Assembly (NCBI RefSeq): GCF_004362825.1
Contig: NZ_SNXZ01000010.1
Span: 88,406 to 152,405 of the forward strand
Origin: Labedaea rhizosphaerae
GTDB lineage: Bacteria; Actinomycetota; Actinomycetes; Mycobacteriales; Pseudonocardiaceae
Direction of reading: 5' to 3'
Length of the DNA: 64,000 nt
The notes under the pieces were generated by a model that worked only from the letters and a program-made list of their open reading frames with translations, made no database searches and had not been told where the DNA came from. Below are positions 1 to 10,700 of the stretch, piece by piece. The translations under genes and the position numbers were made by a program. Position 1 is the first letter of the stretch. The number at the start of each line of letters is the position of its first letter.

Positions 1-444
1 GTAGAGCACGAACGCGCTACCGGCGACCACTGCGGCGACAAGCCCGTGGTTGGTGCGGCAGTAGCGCACCAACATGACGAGGATGGCCGCTCCCGCGGCG
101 AAAGAGGTCACCTTCGCGACAGCGGGCAGGTTCAACCCGAGCCAGGCGAACGGGGTGTGCCAGAGCATCCAGAGGAAGTTCGTGAACCCCTCGACCGGAT
201 TCTCCCCGGGGTTCCACACCGGTCCGTGCCCGGCGGCGAAGTTGGCCGAGTACCGGAAAGTGATGTATGCGTCGTCGATGGTGAAGAACCACGCCGACCA
301 CACACCGACCAGGAACACCACGCCCAGGCCCGCCGCAACGGGCCACCAACCGCGACGTGGGCCGGCTGATCGCTCGGCCGTGGAATCCGCCGAATCCGTG
401 AACTCCTCGGCCGTCGGCGTCGGAACAGTCGAGGTCACTGCCAC
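1..444 (-). CDS. GT-C family membrane glycosyltransferase, AftB-like (N-terminal part)
   Basis: This is the N-terminal 148 codons of a gene that runs off the left edge. After a short polar, cytoplasm-like head (about 35 residues) comes a hydrophobic segment. It is followed by IDDAYITFRY, NPGENPVEGFTNFLW and further hydrophobic stretches. The DDAY...FRY...VEG.TN pattern is the first extracytoplasmic loop of GT-C enzymes such as mycobacterial arabinofuranosyltransferases, which use polyprenyl-phosphate sugar donors outside the membrane; the acidic DD is the likely catalytic or metal site. A GTG at 444 is used as start; a second GTG at 438 lies at better distance from an AGGGGG ribosome site. 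Most of the protein is outside the window, so the exact sugar is unknown. Confidence 0.75.
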   Translation of the reverse strand, partial: MAVTSTVPTPTAEEFTDSADSTAERSAGPRRGWWPVAAGLGVVFLVGVWSAWFFTIDDAYITFRYSANFAAGHGPVWNPGENPVEGFTNFLWMLWHTPFAWLGLNLPAVAKVTSFAAGAAILVMLVRYCRTNHGLVAAVVAGSAFVLY

Positions 445-584
445 AAACCCCCTGAAAACCTGATGTTCCCCGACACGACGGCCCAACGTACCAACCCGCA
501 TCCGTCGCCGTGACAGCAGCCGACCTGCTCTTGGTTGCCCGCCGGACCGGTCGAAGGCTCCGGGTCGGCGAGCAACCAACGAGG

Positions 585-2513
585 TCAGCTGCTCGGCGGC
601 GTTAGCGGCACATCGACGAAGGGCGTGGCTGTACGTAGAGCAGGGGACTGGTAGCGGCGGAGTTTCGGGGTGTCGAGGTCGTTGCGGTAGCCGACGACCC
701 AGGTGTTCTCGTCGGGCACGGCCAGAGCGACGGGGCTGGTCGAGGTTTGGTCGGTGTAGTTGGTGATCTCTCGCCAGTCGGTGTACACGGCGGAACCAGG
801 AGCAGCTTGGCCAGCGTAGTAGACGTAGTCGTCGTCAGCGCGGGCCACGACTTGCAGGGTGCCGGCGGGGGACATGATGGCCGACGGACTGCCTGTTGCG
901 ATCACGCCGGGGAGTGAGGTCCAGGTACCGGCGAAACCGGTGGTGGTTTCGCGTTGGGTTTGGATGGCGCCGCCGTTGTTGGCGAAGACCTGAAGGGTGT
1001 TGTCGGGCATGACGACAGCGCTGATGGTTCCGTCGAAGCCGGTGCTGCCGAGGCTGACCCACGCGGACAGCGTGGTGGTGTAGGTCGCCGCGTGATACGT
1101 GCCATCTTGGCCGAGACCGAGAATTCGAATCCCGTTCGCCGTGACGGCAACGGTGATCGGTCCGGGCTTGAGCGGTGTTGGGCCTACGCGGGTCCACGCA
1201 TCGAGGGATGCGTTCGAGATCGCCTGGCTGCGGGCCCAGAGGTCGCCCGCGGCGTCGAGGGCGAACATGGCGATCGTGTTGTCGGAGCGGTGCACGATGC
1301 TGGCGGACGACGGGACGAATCCGCCATAGGTCGTAGTTCCCGCCCAGGGCCCTCGGCTGACGGTTTGGACGTTGGTGCGGACTTCGGCATCGGTCCCGGT
1401 AGCGGCTAGCTGGATGCGTCCGTCCTGGTAGTCGCCGGTGCCTGTGATGCCGATGACGCCGGTGAAGCCCGGCACCACGGCGAAGCCGATCGGAGTGCTG
1501 CCGGTGACGTCAGTGGCCTCGGCGTAGACCGCGCGACTTTCACTGTCGACATAGGAGTAGTGGATGTCGCCGTTCGTCGAGTACTGCAAAGTCACTGGCG
1601 GGTTGTCGACGGCCGGGACTGTCGGCCTGACTGGATTGACAACGCCATTCACCTGGCAGGTGTCCGGGGCCGCCGTGGTGGCACTGTCTATCCAGCCTGC
1701 GCCGATCTGCGCACCGTGGGAAGCAGTCCACCCCTGGGCGTTTTCATCCCACCGCCACCAGTACATCGTGCCGTCGGGCTTGATGGTGTAGAGGACGTCC
1801 GCGCCGGCGGAGAGGATTCGATCGAATGCCTGCCAGCCGAGCCCAACCGGCTGCGCTGTTGTCAACCACCGTTGTGATGCGGCGTCATATCGGTATCTGT
1901 AGAGATTTCCGGCGGCGTTGCGCGCGAAGAGCACGCCGCGCCCAGCGGCAATGATCAGGTTGTACTGATTCCAGCCAGATGCGATGACGCGGTGCGTCCA
2001 GGTGTGGGTGGCGGCGTCGAAGGAGCGCCAGTGCAGCGCACCATCGGGCTCGATGGTGTAGATGAAGCCGTCCGTGTCGACTGTGATGCGATTGCGGTAG
2101 TCGGCTGTGAGGTAGCGGTCCCACCCGCCCGTGTCGATGACCTCGTGCTGAGTGCCGTTGGGGAACGTGTCCCATCCGGCTCCGTTCCACCGATATCGAC
2201 GAAGCTCGCCGCCAGTCCATGGGGCGAATATGACTCCGTCTGGCGCTGCAACTGGTTTGCCAGGCTGCCACGCGAAGCCGATCGTCGGTGGGTTGGCTGA
2301 CCAGTTCGCAGCGCCCGTATCGGGATCGAGGTGTTGGTAACGCAGCATGTTGCCGTTGGACAAGACTCGATAGACAGGCGCACTGGACGCGCATTGGAGC
2401 GTCACGGAGGCTGCGGCCTGGTTCGCTGTGACCGCTAGCGTCGTCGCAGTCAACGACAGGCCTACCGCTGCGATTGTTGACCGCGTTATCCACGCGCGAC
2501 GGTTCTGATGCAT
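585..2513 (-). CDS. Secreted tachylectin-like beta-propeller protein
   Basis: A 642-residue exported protein. The ATG at 2513 is chosen because GGAGGG lies 7 bases upstream and a classic signal peptide follows (MHQNRRAW, a hydrophobic core, then AAA before about residue 35). Residues about 40-270 contain repeated units of the type VYRVLSNGNMLRYQHLD / YTIEPDGALHWRSFD / YTIKPDGTMYWWRWD, the repeat of tachylectin-2 propellers that bind GlcNAc or GalNAc. The C-terminal half is a second propeller-like repeat region without a catalytic motif I recognise. It is divergent from the Rhs gene. Binding of carbohydrate at the cell surface is inferred from the family, not shown. Confidence 0.8.
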   Translation of the reverse strand: MHQNRRAWITRSTIAAVGLSLTATTLAVTANQAAASVTLQCASSAPVYRVLSNGNMLRYQHLDPDTGAANWSANPPTIGFAWQPGKPVAAPDGVIFAPWTGGELRRYRWNGAGWDTFPNGTQHEVIDTGGWDRYLTADYRNRITVDTDGFIYTIEPDGALHWRSFDAATHTWTHRVIASGWNQYNLIIAAGRGVLFARNAAGNLYRYRYDAASQRWLTTAQPVGLGWQAFDRILSAGADVLYTIKPDGTMYWWRWDENAQGWTASHGAQIGAGWIDSATTAAPDTCQVNGVVNPVRPTVPAVDNPPVTLQYSTNGDIHYSYVDSESRAVYAEATDVTGSTPIGFAVVPGFTGVIGITGTGDYQDGRIQLAATGTDAEVRTNVQTVSRGPWAGTTTYGGFVPSSASIVHRSDNTIAMFALDAAGDLWARSQAISNASLDAWTRVGPTPLKPGPITVAVTANGIRILGLGQDGTYHAATYTTTLSAWVSLGSTGFDGTISAVVMPDNTLQVFANNGGAIQTQRETTTGFAGTWTSLPGVIATGSPSAIMSPAGTLQVVARADDDYVYYAGQAAPGSAVYTDWREITNYTDQTSTSPVALAVPDENTWVVGYRNDLDTPKLRRYQSPALRTATPFVDVPLTPPSS

Positions 2514-2917
2514 GCCGGGTCCCTCCAGTCGACACCAAGTTTGCGCTTGGGTGAACACAAACCGAATTCGACGACACCCCGAATTGCGTAGAATCCATGT
2601 CTGAAGGAAACGCGTGGCGCCTAACGCAAGCGCTTGCTCAGTCAGTTCATCTTCACCACCAGAATGCTGATAGCGCTGGATAGTGTGGTTTGGCCTGGTC
2701 ACAGCCGTCAACCATCTTAGGTAGTGACCTACATCATAGAGGTGTTGTGTAACATTCCCTGACTGGGCCGTTCGGATGGTTGGTGTTGCCCAGATGGCAA
2801 ATCTTCCGGTATTCCTGTTCTCTGCGGATCCTCGCGGGGATGGTTCGCGACGTTTGTTGCGGCGCTGCGAGCCTCTCTTCCTGGGCATGAGCGCCTGTTC
2901 AGGAGGGGGCTGGGGTC
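2514..2917. other. Divergent intergenic region (tachylectin-like / Rhs)
   Basis: About 400 bases separate the divergent tachylectin-like and Rhs genes and must hold promoters for both. The stretch 2690-2760 is richer in A and T than its surroundings and contains a small dyad, TAGGT-agtg-ACCTA (2718-2731). I see no convincing -35/-10 pair and no coding potential: the reading frames that cross it lack a ribosome site and family similarity. Confidence 0.4.
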
Positions 2918-4735
2918 GTGAACCTGTCGCTGTTCAATGCGCGTTTTTCTGGGTCGACGCACCGCCGCCGGTGCCGGCATCGGTCGCTGATCGCGTTGGC
3001 ATTGGCGCTGGCGTTGGTGGCTGGAATGCTCGGTCCCGGCACCCCGAGCGACCTGAGTGAGGTCGCGGCTCCAGGACATGGGCCTGGCCAGCGTTGGGGC
3101 AACGCGGCCGGGGTGGACCACGACGAGCACGCCGGTCGCGGCAACACGGCGAAGCCGAAGTCGCTGCAGTCGAAATACCGACCGATCGCGGCTCAGCCTG
3201 ATCCTGCGGTCCGCGACGATGTGCAGGTGCTGGCCCCGCCGGACCCGGCAGCCCGTGGGTTCGACGCGGCCACCAGCCGTGAAGCGCCTGAGTTGCGGGG
3301 CGTGAACCAGCGGACGTTCGACAACACGGATGGCACGCAGACCACGGAGTTCAGCCGCGACCCGATCAACTTCCAGCGCCCGGACGGAACCTGGCAGCCG
3401 ATCGACACGCACCTCGTCACAACCGCGAAAGACAACTCGCCTGCGGAGGGCTGGCACAACGCCGCGGACTCGATGCACGTCTGGACTGCACCCACCGCTG
3501 GTGGTGGCCCGCTGACACGGCTGGACCTCGACGCGCAGCACCAGCTCGCGTTCGGATTGGATGGCGCCGCTCGTGTCGCCGGTCAGGCCAAGAACGACAC
3601 CGTGGCCTACACCGCTGTCCGGCCGAGCACCGATATCAAGCTGCAGGTGACGAGCACCGGGGTCAAGGAATCGATCGTTCTGCAGTCGGCCGACGCGCCG
3701 CACAGCTTCGTGTTCCCGCTCCAGCTCAAGGGTTTGACCGCTTCCATGAAGGACGGCGAGGTCATCTTCTCGGATCCGTCGGGCAAACAGATGGCGCGGA
3801 TCCCCAGCGGGTACATGGCCGACTCGTCCTACGACCCGCACAAGGGTGAGGCCGCCACGTCGTACAAGGTGTCGTACCGCCTGGTGAAGGAGAACGGCGG
3901 CGTCGCAGTCCGGTTGGATCTCGATGATGCGTGGCTCAATGATCCAGCACGGTCCTATCCCGTCGTGGTCGATCCGCCGGTCGATGTCCGCGCGGCGGGC
4001 TCGAGCATGTATGTCCAGCGCAACAGTGACGGCACGAACTTCAGTCGTACGGACGACCTGAAGGTCGGGCATTCCGCCGACAGCGGCGGCAGCTACACCG
4101 CCGCGAGTTACCTGGCGTTCCCAGGAGTGGAAACCGCGCTGCGCAACCACAAGATCTTCGGTGCGCGGCTGTCGTTGACGAACTACCTCTCGTGGTCGTG
4201 CAACGCCCGGCCCGTGTCGGTGTACCCGGTTACCCAAGCGTGGACCGCCGGCAACGACCAGCACTACCCAGGCCCGTCGTACGGGTCGGCGCTCAGCACC
4301 GCGAACTTCGCCCACGGATACATCCCGCAGGGGCAGACCACCTCACCGTGTCCGACCGCGACCGAGGCGATCAGTCTCGGCGCCGCTGGGCGGGACCTCG
4401 TGCAGCGGTGGGTCACCGGTCAGCAACCCAACTATGGGCTTACTGTCCGCGCATCAGAAACAGACGTCTTCGGCTGGAAGAAGTTCACCGAAGCAGGCAC
4501 GGCCAACCCGCCGCGACTGGCGATCACCCATACCCCCTATGACGCCGACTATCGGTTCGTCAGCCCGGTGCCGAACCCGCCGGTGACCCGAACGCAGGGG
4601 GGGGCACGTGAAGCTGGCCGTCACCAACCGCGGCGCGACCACGTGGACCGCGAGTGGTTACTCGCTGGCCTATCGGTACTTCACTGCCTCCGGTACCTAC
4701 CTCGGATGGGTCAAAGCCGCATCTCTTCCGCATGA
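2918..4735 (+). CDS. Rhs/YD-repeat protein, N-terminal part (secretion signal and DNRLRE-type domain), frameshifted
   Basis: The GTG at 2918 follows AGGAGGGGG by about 8 bases. The protein starts with a signal or anchor segment (RSLIALALALALVAGMLGPG), then a low-complexity linker, a domain typical of the N-terminus of actinobacterial Rhs proteins (NFQRPDGTWQPIDTHL; YPVVVDPPVDV) and a DNRLRE-like module (DLKVGHSADSGG ... SYLAFPG ... RWVTGQQPNYGLTVRASE) up to about residue 550. The homologous frame ends at the G8 tract 4597-4604; the last ~45 residues to 4735 are out-of-frame read-through. Removing one G joins it to the next entry as a single protein of about 3107 residues. Either the gene is broken, switches phase, or the base is a sequencing error. 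Confidence 0.8.
   Translation: MNLSLFNARFSGSTHRRRCRHRSLIALALALALVAGMLGPGTPSDLSEVAAPGHGPGQRWGNAAGVDHDEHAGRGNTAKPKSLQSKYRPIAAQPDPAVRDDVQVLAPPDPAARGFDAATSREAPELRGVNQRTFDNTDGTQTTEFSRDPINFQRPDGTWQPIDTHLVTTAKDNSPAEGWHNAADSMHVWTAPTAGGGPLTRLDLDAQHQLAFGLDGAARVAGQAKNDTVAYTAVRPSTDIKLQVTSTGVKESIVLQSADAPHSFVFPLQLKGLTASMKDGEVIFSDPSGKQMARIPSGYMADSSYDPHKGEAATSYKVSYRLVKENGGVAVRLDLDDAWLNDPARSYPVVVDPPVDVRAAGSSMYVQRNSDGTNFSRTDDLKVGHSADSGGSYTAASYLAFPGVETALRNHKIFGARLSLTNYLSWSCNARPVSVYPVTQAWTAGNDQHYPGPSYGSALSTANFAHGYIPQGQTTSPCPTATEAISLGAAGRDLVQRWVTGQQPNYGLTVRASETDVFGWKKFTEAGTANPPRLAITHTPYDADYRFVSPVPNPPVTRTQGGAREAGRHQPRRDHVDREWLLAGLSVLHCLRYLPRMGQSRISSA
4597..4604 (+). other. G8 homopolymer at the Rhs frame break
   Basis: Eight consecutive G residues sit exactly where the coding frame of the Rhs protein changes. 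With seven G the reading is ...VTRTQGGHVKLAVTNRG..., continuous family-like sequence on both sides; with eight the upstream frame runs into 45 unrelated residues. The tract is followed at 4608 by a GTG codon, so it could also act as a crude ribosome site for separate translation of the downstream part. Confidence 0.7.
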
Positions 4736-7700
4736 CGTCGCTCGCGGTCAGTCGGTCACGCTCGACGCCTACATCCAGCCGACCCCGCCGGGCAGCTACC
4801 GCTTCGAGTTCACCATGACCCGCAACGGCGGCCCGTTCTTCACCGACGAGCAGATCGCTCCGGCGGTGCTCGCCTTGCGTGTGATCGACGTACCACCGGT
4901 GATCAAGGAGCAGTACCCACCCAACGGATACTCCGCACCCACACTCACCCCGAGCCTTTGGGCCAAGGCCGTCGACATCGACGCACCCCCGAACAGCTCG
5001 CTGCAATACCGGTTCCAAATCTGCGAGCCGGGTGAGGTCAACTGTTTCGACTCCGGACGCCAGCCCAACACCACCTGGACCGTCCCACTGGGGAAGCTGG
5101 TGTGGGGCAGGACCTACCAGTGGCGGGTGTTCGCGTTCGACGGCACGTCGGAGAACCAGGCGCTGCCCTTCAGCAACCTGCTGACCGCGGTGCCGCAGCC
5201 AGAGATCACCGCTCAGCTGGGCAACGCACCTTACAGCGGCCGGTCCGGCGAATTCGATCCGCAAGTCGGCAACTACACGTCCAGCGCTGTAGATGCCACC
5301 GTGTCGACGGTCGGTCCGCAGCTCTCGGTCGTGCGCACCTACAACAGCCTCGACCCTCGGCGGGACACGGCGTTCGGCGCCGGCTGGTCCAGCCAATACG
5401 ACATGCGGGTCGTGCCCGACGCCGACGGCTCAGGCAACGTCGTGGTCACCTACCCCGACGGTCAGCAAGCACGATTCGGCGCCAACCTGACGGTCTCCGG
5501 CCTACCCGCGGCGGGGACGCTCGTCGCCCCACAAGGCCGGTACGCCATCCTGGTCCCGCGCACCGGCGGTGGCTGGGATCTCACCGACAAGTCCGCCACT
5601 CGATATGTGTTCGACGCCAACGGTCATCTGACCGAAATTCATGACAACGCCGGACGCTGGCTGTCCTACTCCTATGTGGACGGCCACGTCACGACGATCC
5701 TCAACCACATCAGCAACCGAGCTCTGCACCTGACATGGATCGGCGGTCACGTCCACGCCGTCAACACCGATTCCGTCAATGGTCAGTCATTGTTGTGGAC
5801 TTATGTCTACGACGGTGATCGGCTCACCCAGGCGTGCGATCCCACAAACCATTGCACCACCTACGGCTACACCGCCGGTACCCACTACCGCAACACGGTG
5901 CTGGACTCCCGCCCGGACTCCTACTGGCGGCTCAGCGACGCCGACAGCCCCGACGCATACAGCCAGGTCGCCATCAACCTCGGCGCCGACAAGGGCCACT
6001 ACATCGACGTGACGCCCGGCACGCCGGGCGCGATCGCGGGAACAACGGACGCCGCCGCGACCTTCAACGGCACCACATCGGCCATCACGATGCCTGACGG
6101 CGCGGTACGACGCAGCCGCGAGTTCACCGCGGAACTGTGGTTCCGCACCGCGACAGGCGGCCCCCTCCTCGGCGTCGAGAACACCCCGTATGGCGCCACC
6201 CCCAGCAAGTCCGTTCCGACGCTGTACATCGGCACCGACGGCAAACTGCGCGGTCAACTATGGACCGGTCAGATCGATCCGATCACCACAACCGGCGCCG
6301 TCACCGACAACGGGTGGCACCACGTGGTGCTCACCGGATCGTTGACAACCCAGTCGCTCTACCTCGACGGCAACCTCGTCGGCACCCGCACCGGCGTCAT
6401 CGACCACAGCGCCTTCACCTACTCCCAGATCGGAGCCGCCTACGCGGTCACACCGGCGTCCTGGCCGCAGTGGGGCGCCGCGCAACGCCGGTCGTTCGCC
6501 GGTGACATCGACGAGGTGGCGGTCTACCAACGCCCACTCGGGTTGCCCGCGGTGCGCACGCACTTCGCGGCCCGAGCCGCATCGGATCAAATCAACTCGG
6601 TGGTACTGCCCAGTGGTAAAACCGCGGCCGAGCTCACCTACGACCTCGACCACGACCGCGTCGACGAGTACATCGACCGCAACGGCGGAACGTGGCGCCT
6701 TGGCACGCCCAATGTGTCCGGTGACCCCGACAACATCATCCGCACCGTCCGCGTCACGGATCCCGCCAACCGCGACCACTTCTATGAATACGACCCGGTC
6801 CGCGGTCGGATCCTGCGCTACCTCGCGCCCTTGGGCACCGAAACCCGGCCCGAGGACAACCCACCCCCGACCACCGATCCTGTTGACCCGCCGCCAGACT
6901 GCCCGCCCGACCAGCCGTTCTGCGAGGTCCCGACCAATGGTGGCCCTGGCTCGTTCCCGCCGGTCGATCTGCAAGGTGCGCGCACGTTCGACTACGACGC
7001 CAACGGTTACCAGAGCGCAATCACCGACGAGAACGGCAACACGATCGCCCTAGGGCACGACGCTCGCGGGAACGTGACCACTCGCACGACCTGCCGTACC
7101 GGGCCGACCGACTGCCAAACCAGCTACTACGAGTACTACCCCGTCGGCACGGACTTGACCGATCCGCGCCTGGACAAGGTGATCGCGACCCGCGACGCCC
7201 GTTCCAGTGGCCCCACCGACAACCGCTACCGCACAGCCTTCACCTACACCTCGCGCGGTGACCTCGAAACACAAACCACGGCGGACAATGCAGTCGTCCG
7301 GCACACCTACACCGCCGACACGACACCCGCCTACGACGGTGGCACAGCACCAGCCGGCTTGCTCGCAACCTCGACCGACCCGCGCAACGCTGTCACCACC
7401 TACGCGTACTACCGCAACGGTGACCTCGCGCAGGTCACCAGCCCGACCGGGTTGATCACCCGGTACATCTACGACGAACTCGGCCGCCGCGTCTCGGCCA
7501 CCCAGATCTCCGACAGCTACCCCCAGGGCATCACGTCGACAACGGCATACGACGACCTCTCACGGCCCGCCGTCGTGACCGCGCCGACCACGACCAATGC
7601 CGTCACCGGCGATCGCCACACCGAGCGCGACACCACCACCTACGATCCCGACGGCAACGCCACCGCCGTCGACAGCGTCGACATCGTCGGCACGGACCAG

Positions 7701-10700
7701 CCCCGCACCACGCGCATCGACTACGACGAGCACAACCGCGTCGAGCGCGTCACCGACCCCGAGGGCAACGAAACCAGCTTCGGCTACGACAGCTTCGGCA
7801 ACACCACACGCATGGTTAACGCCGATGGCGTGCAATACGAGTACGCCTACACCGCGCGCAACAAGCTGGCCGAAGTGCGCTTGCGTGGGTGGAACGGCGA
7901 TCCCGACGGCGCACAACCCGGCCCGGACGACTACCTCGTCGTTGACTCCTACGCCTACGACCTCGCTGGCCAGCTCGTCCGCCACGTCGACGCCATGGGC
8001 CGCGCCACCCGCTACAGCTACTACAACGACGGTCTGCCCTACCGCGCGACCGCGCTCGGCGTGCACAACCCGGACGGAAGCACCCGCGACGTCGTCCTGA
8101 CCACCAACACCTTCGACGCCGCAGGCAACCCCAGCAAGCAAACCTTTGCCGGTGGGCGGGTCACCACCTACGAAATCGACGCCGTCGGACGGCGGACCGC
8201 AACCACTGCCGACCCCGACGGCCTCCGCCACCGCACCGAGCTCGCCTACGACTTGAGCGGCAACGTCACCCGGGTCAACATGACCGGCCGCGAGTCCAAC
8301 ACCGGTGCCTTCGACGACCTCACCGTCGCCGAAACCGTCGACTACGGCTACGACCCCGCCGGACGCCGGACCAGCGAGACCGTCAACACCGGCACCGAAA
8401 CCCTCGCCACCCGCTACGGCTACGACCAACGCAACCTGCTCACCTCCGTCACCGACCCACGCGGCACGGCCGCAGGCGCCGATCCGGCTGCGTTCACGAC
8501 GAACTACCAGTTCGACGAACTCGGCGAAGCCACGCACGCGATCGCGCCACCGGTCGCCGTGGAAACCAACGGGGGAGCACCGACAACCGCACGGCCGACG
8601 ACGAAGATCGGCTACGACACGTTCGGCGATGCCACCCACACCACCGACGCGAACAGCAACACCTGGCTCACCGGCTACGACCGGCTCGGCCGTCCGACCT
8701 CAACCACGTCACCCGACTACACCGCTCCCGGGGCCACACAACCGATCCGCACGACGACCGGCTTCGCCTACGACGGTCTGGGCCAGATCACGGCTGTCAC
8801 CGGACCCCGTGGCGCGGTCACCAGCTACGACTACGACCAGCTCGGCCGGCTGACCAAACAGATCGATCCCGACCCCACCAATCCCGGTCAGCCCGGCGGG
8901 GAATGGCAGTTCACCTATACCCGCACCGGTGAACCGCTTTCCGTCACCGACCCGACCGGCGCTCGCGTCGAAAGCACCTACGACGACCTCGGCCGCCTGG
9001 CGACCAGCAGCGAACTCGAGCGCTACCCCACCCCCGGCACGTACACCAGCCACTACGGCTACGACGACGCCGGGAACCTGACCAGCTCGACCACGCCGGC
9101 CAACGCGACGAGCGCCGCCACCTACGACGCACTCAACCAGCTGATCAGGACCACCTCCGCGGCCGGCGTGACCACTCAGTTCGGCTACGACCGCTCCGGT
9201 CGGCAAGTACGCACCGCGGACGCCGCAGGTAGAGCACACCGAATCAACGTCGACCTCGCGGGACGTCCGATCCAGGAACTGGACACAGGTCCGACCGGCC
9301 GACTGGTGCGGCAAAGCAAGTACGCCTACGACCAGTCGGGCAACCTTGGCACGTACACCGACCCGCTCAGCCACGTCACGCAGTTCGACCACGATGCGCT
9401 CGGCCGACTGACTCGACAGGTCGAACCCGTCTCCGCCGGCCACAGCATCACGACGTCGTTCGGTTACGACGCCGCGGGCAACCTGACCAGGCAAACCGAC
9501 GGGCGCGGCAACAGCACCATCACCACGGCCAACTCCTGGGGTCTGCCCGAAAGCGTCGTCGAACCCGCCACCACCGCACAACCCAACCTGGCCGACCGCA
9601 CCTGGACCGCCTCCTACGACGCATCCGCCAACGTCACGACCCTCACCGAACCCGGTGGTGTGCGCCGCGACCGCACCTTCGACCTCCTCGACAACCTCCG
9701 GCACGAAACCGGCACCGGCGCCGAGGGCGCCACGACGGACCGCACTTACGCCTACGACGCATTGAGCAGGGTGAGCACCAGCAGCGCACCCGACGGCACC
9801 GACACGTTCACCTACAACGACCGCGGCGCCCTGCTCACCACGACAGGACCGTCCGGTGCCACCACCTTCGGCTACAACGCCGACGGCAACGTCACCAGCC
9901 GCACCGATGCATCCGGTACCTCCACCTACGGCTACATCAGCGACCGGCTCTCCAGCATCCGCGACCCGCTCACCGGCAACACGAAACTCCTGACCTACGA
10001 CACCGCCGGCCTGCCCAAGACCGAGAGCTACGGCACCAACGTCCGCACCTTCGGCTACGACGACCTGGCCCGGCTCAAAACCGACACCCTGACCACCTCA
10101 AGCGGCAATACGGTCGCGAGCCTCACCTACGGCTACGACAACGCCAACCGGCTCACCTCCAAAGCCGCAACCGGTCTCGCCGGCACAGCCAGCAGCACCT
10201 ACGACTACGACTACGCCAACAGACTCACCAGTTGGACCCACGACAGCACCACCACCGCCTACGGCTGGGACGACGCCGGCAACCGCACCACCGCAGGCGG
10301 CAAGACCGCGACCTACGACGAACGCAACCGGCTGCTCACCGACGGAACCAGCACCTACACCTATACGCCGCGGGGAACCCAGTCCACAAAGGTCACCGGA
10401 TCGGCCACCCAGCACCTCGAGTTCGACGCCTTCGACCGCCTGACAACAGCGGACACGGCCCACTACAGCTACGACAGCCTCGACCGCGTCGCCACCCGCA
10501 ACCAGCAACGCTTCACCTACAGCGGCGCAAGCAACGCCCTTGTCAGCGACGGCACCACAACAATCGCCCGCGGACCCGCTCGCGAACCCATCGCCACCAA
10601 GACTGGCGCGACCGGCCAACTAGCGCTCACCGATCAACACACCGATGTCGTCGCCAGCGTCGACGCGACCACTGGCCAGCTCACCGGCAGCACCGGCTAC

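Noticed and set aside
2514-2888. A 125-residue N-terminal extension of the tachylectin-like gene
   Set aside because: It lacks a ribosome site, would bury the signal peptide and is basic low-complexity sequence; the ATG at 2513 has GGAGGG at the right distance.
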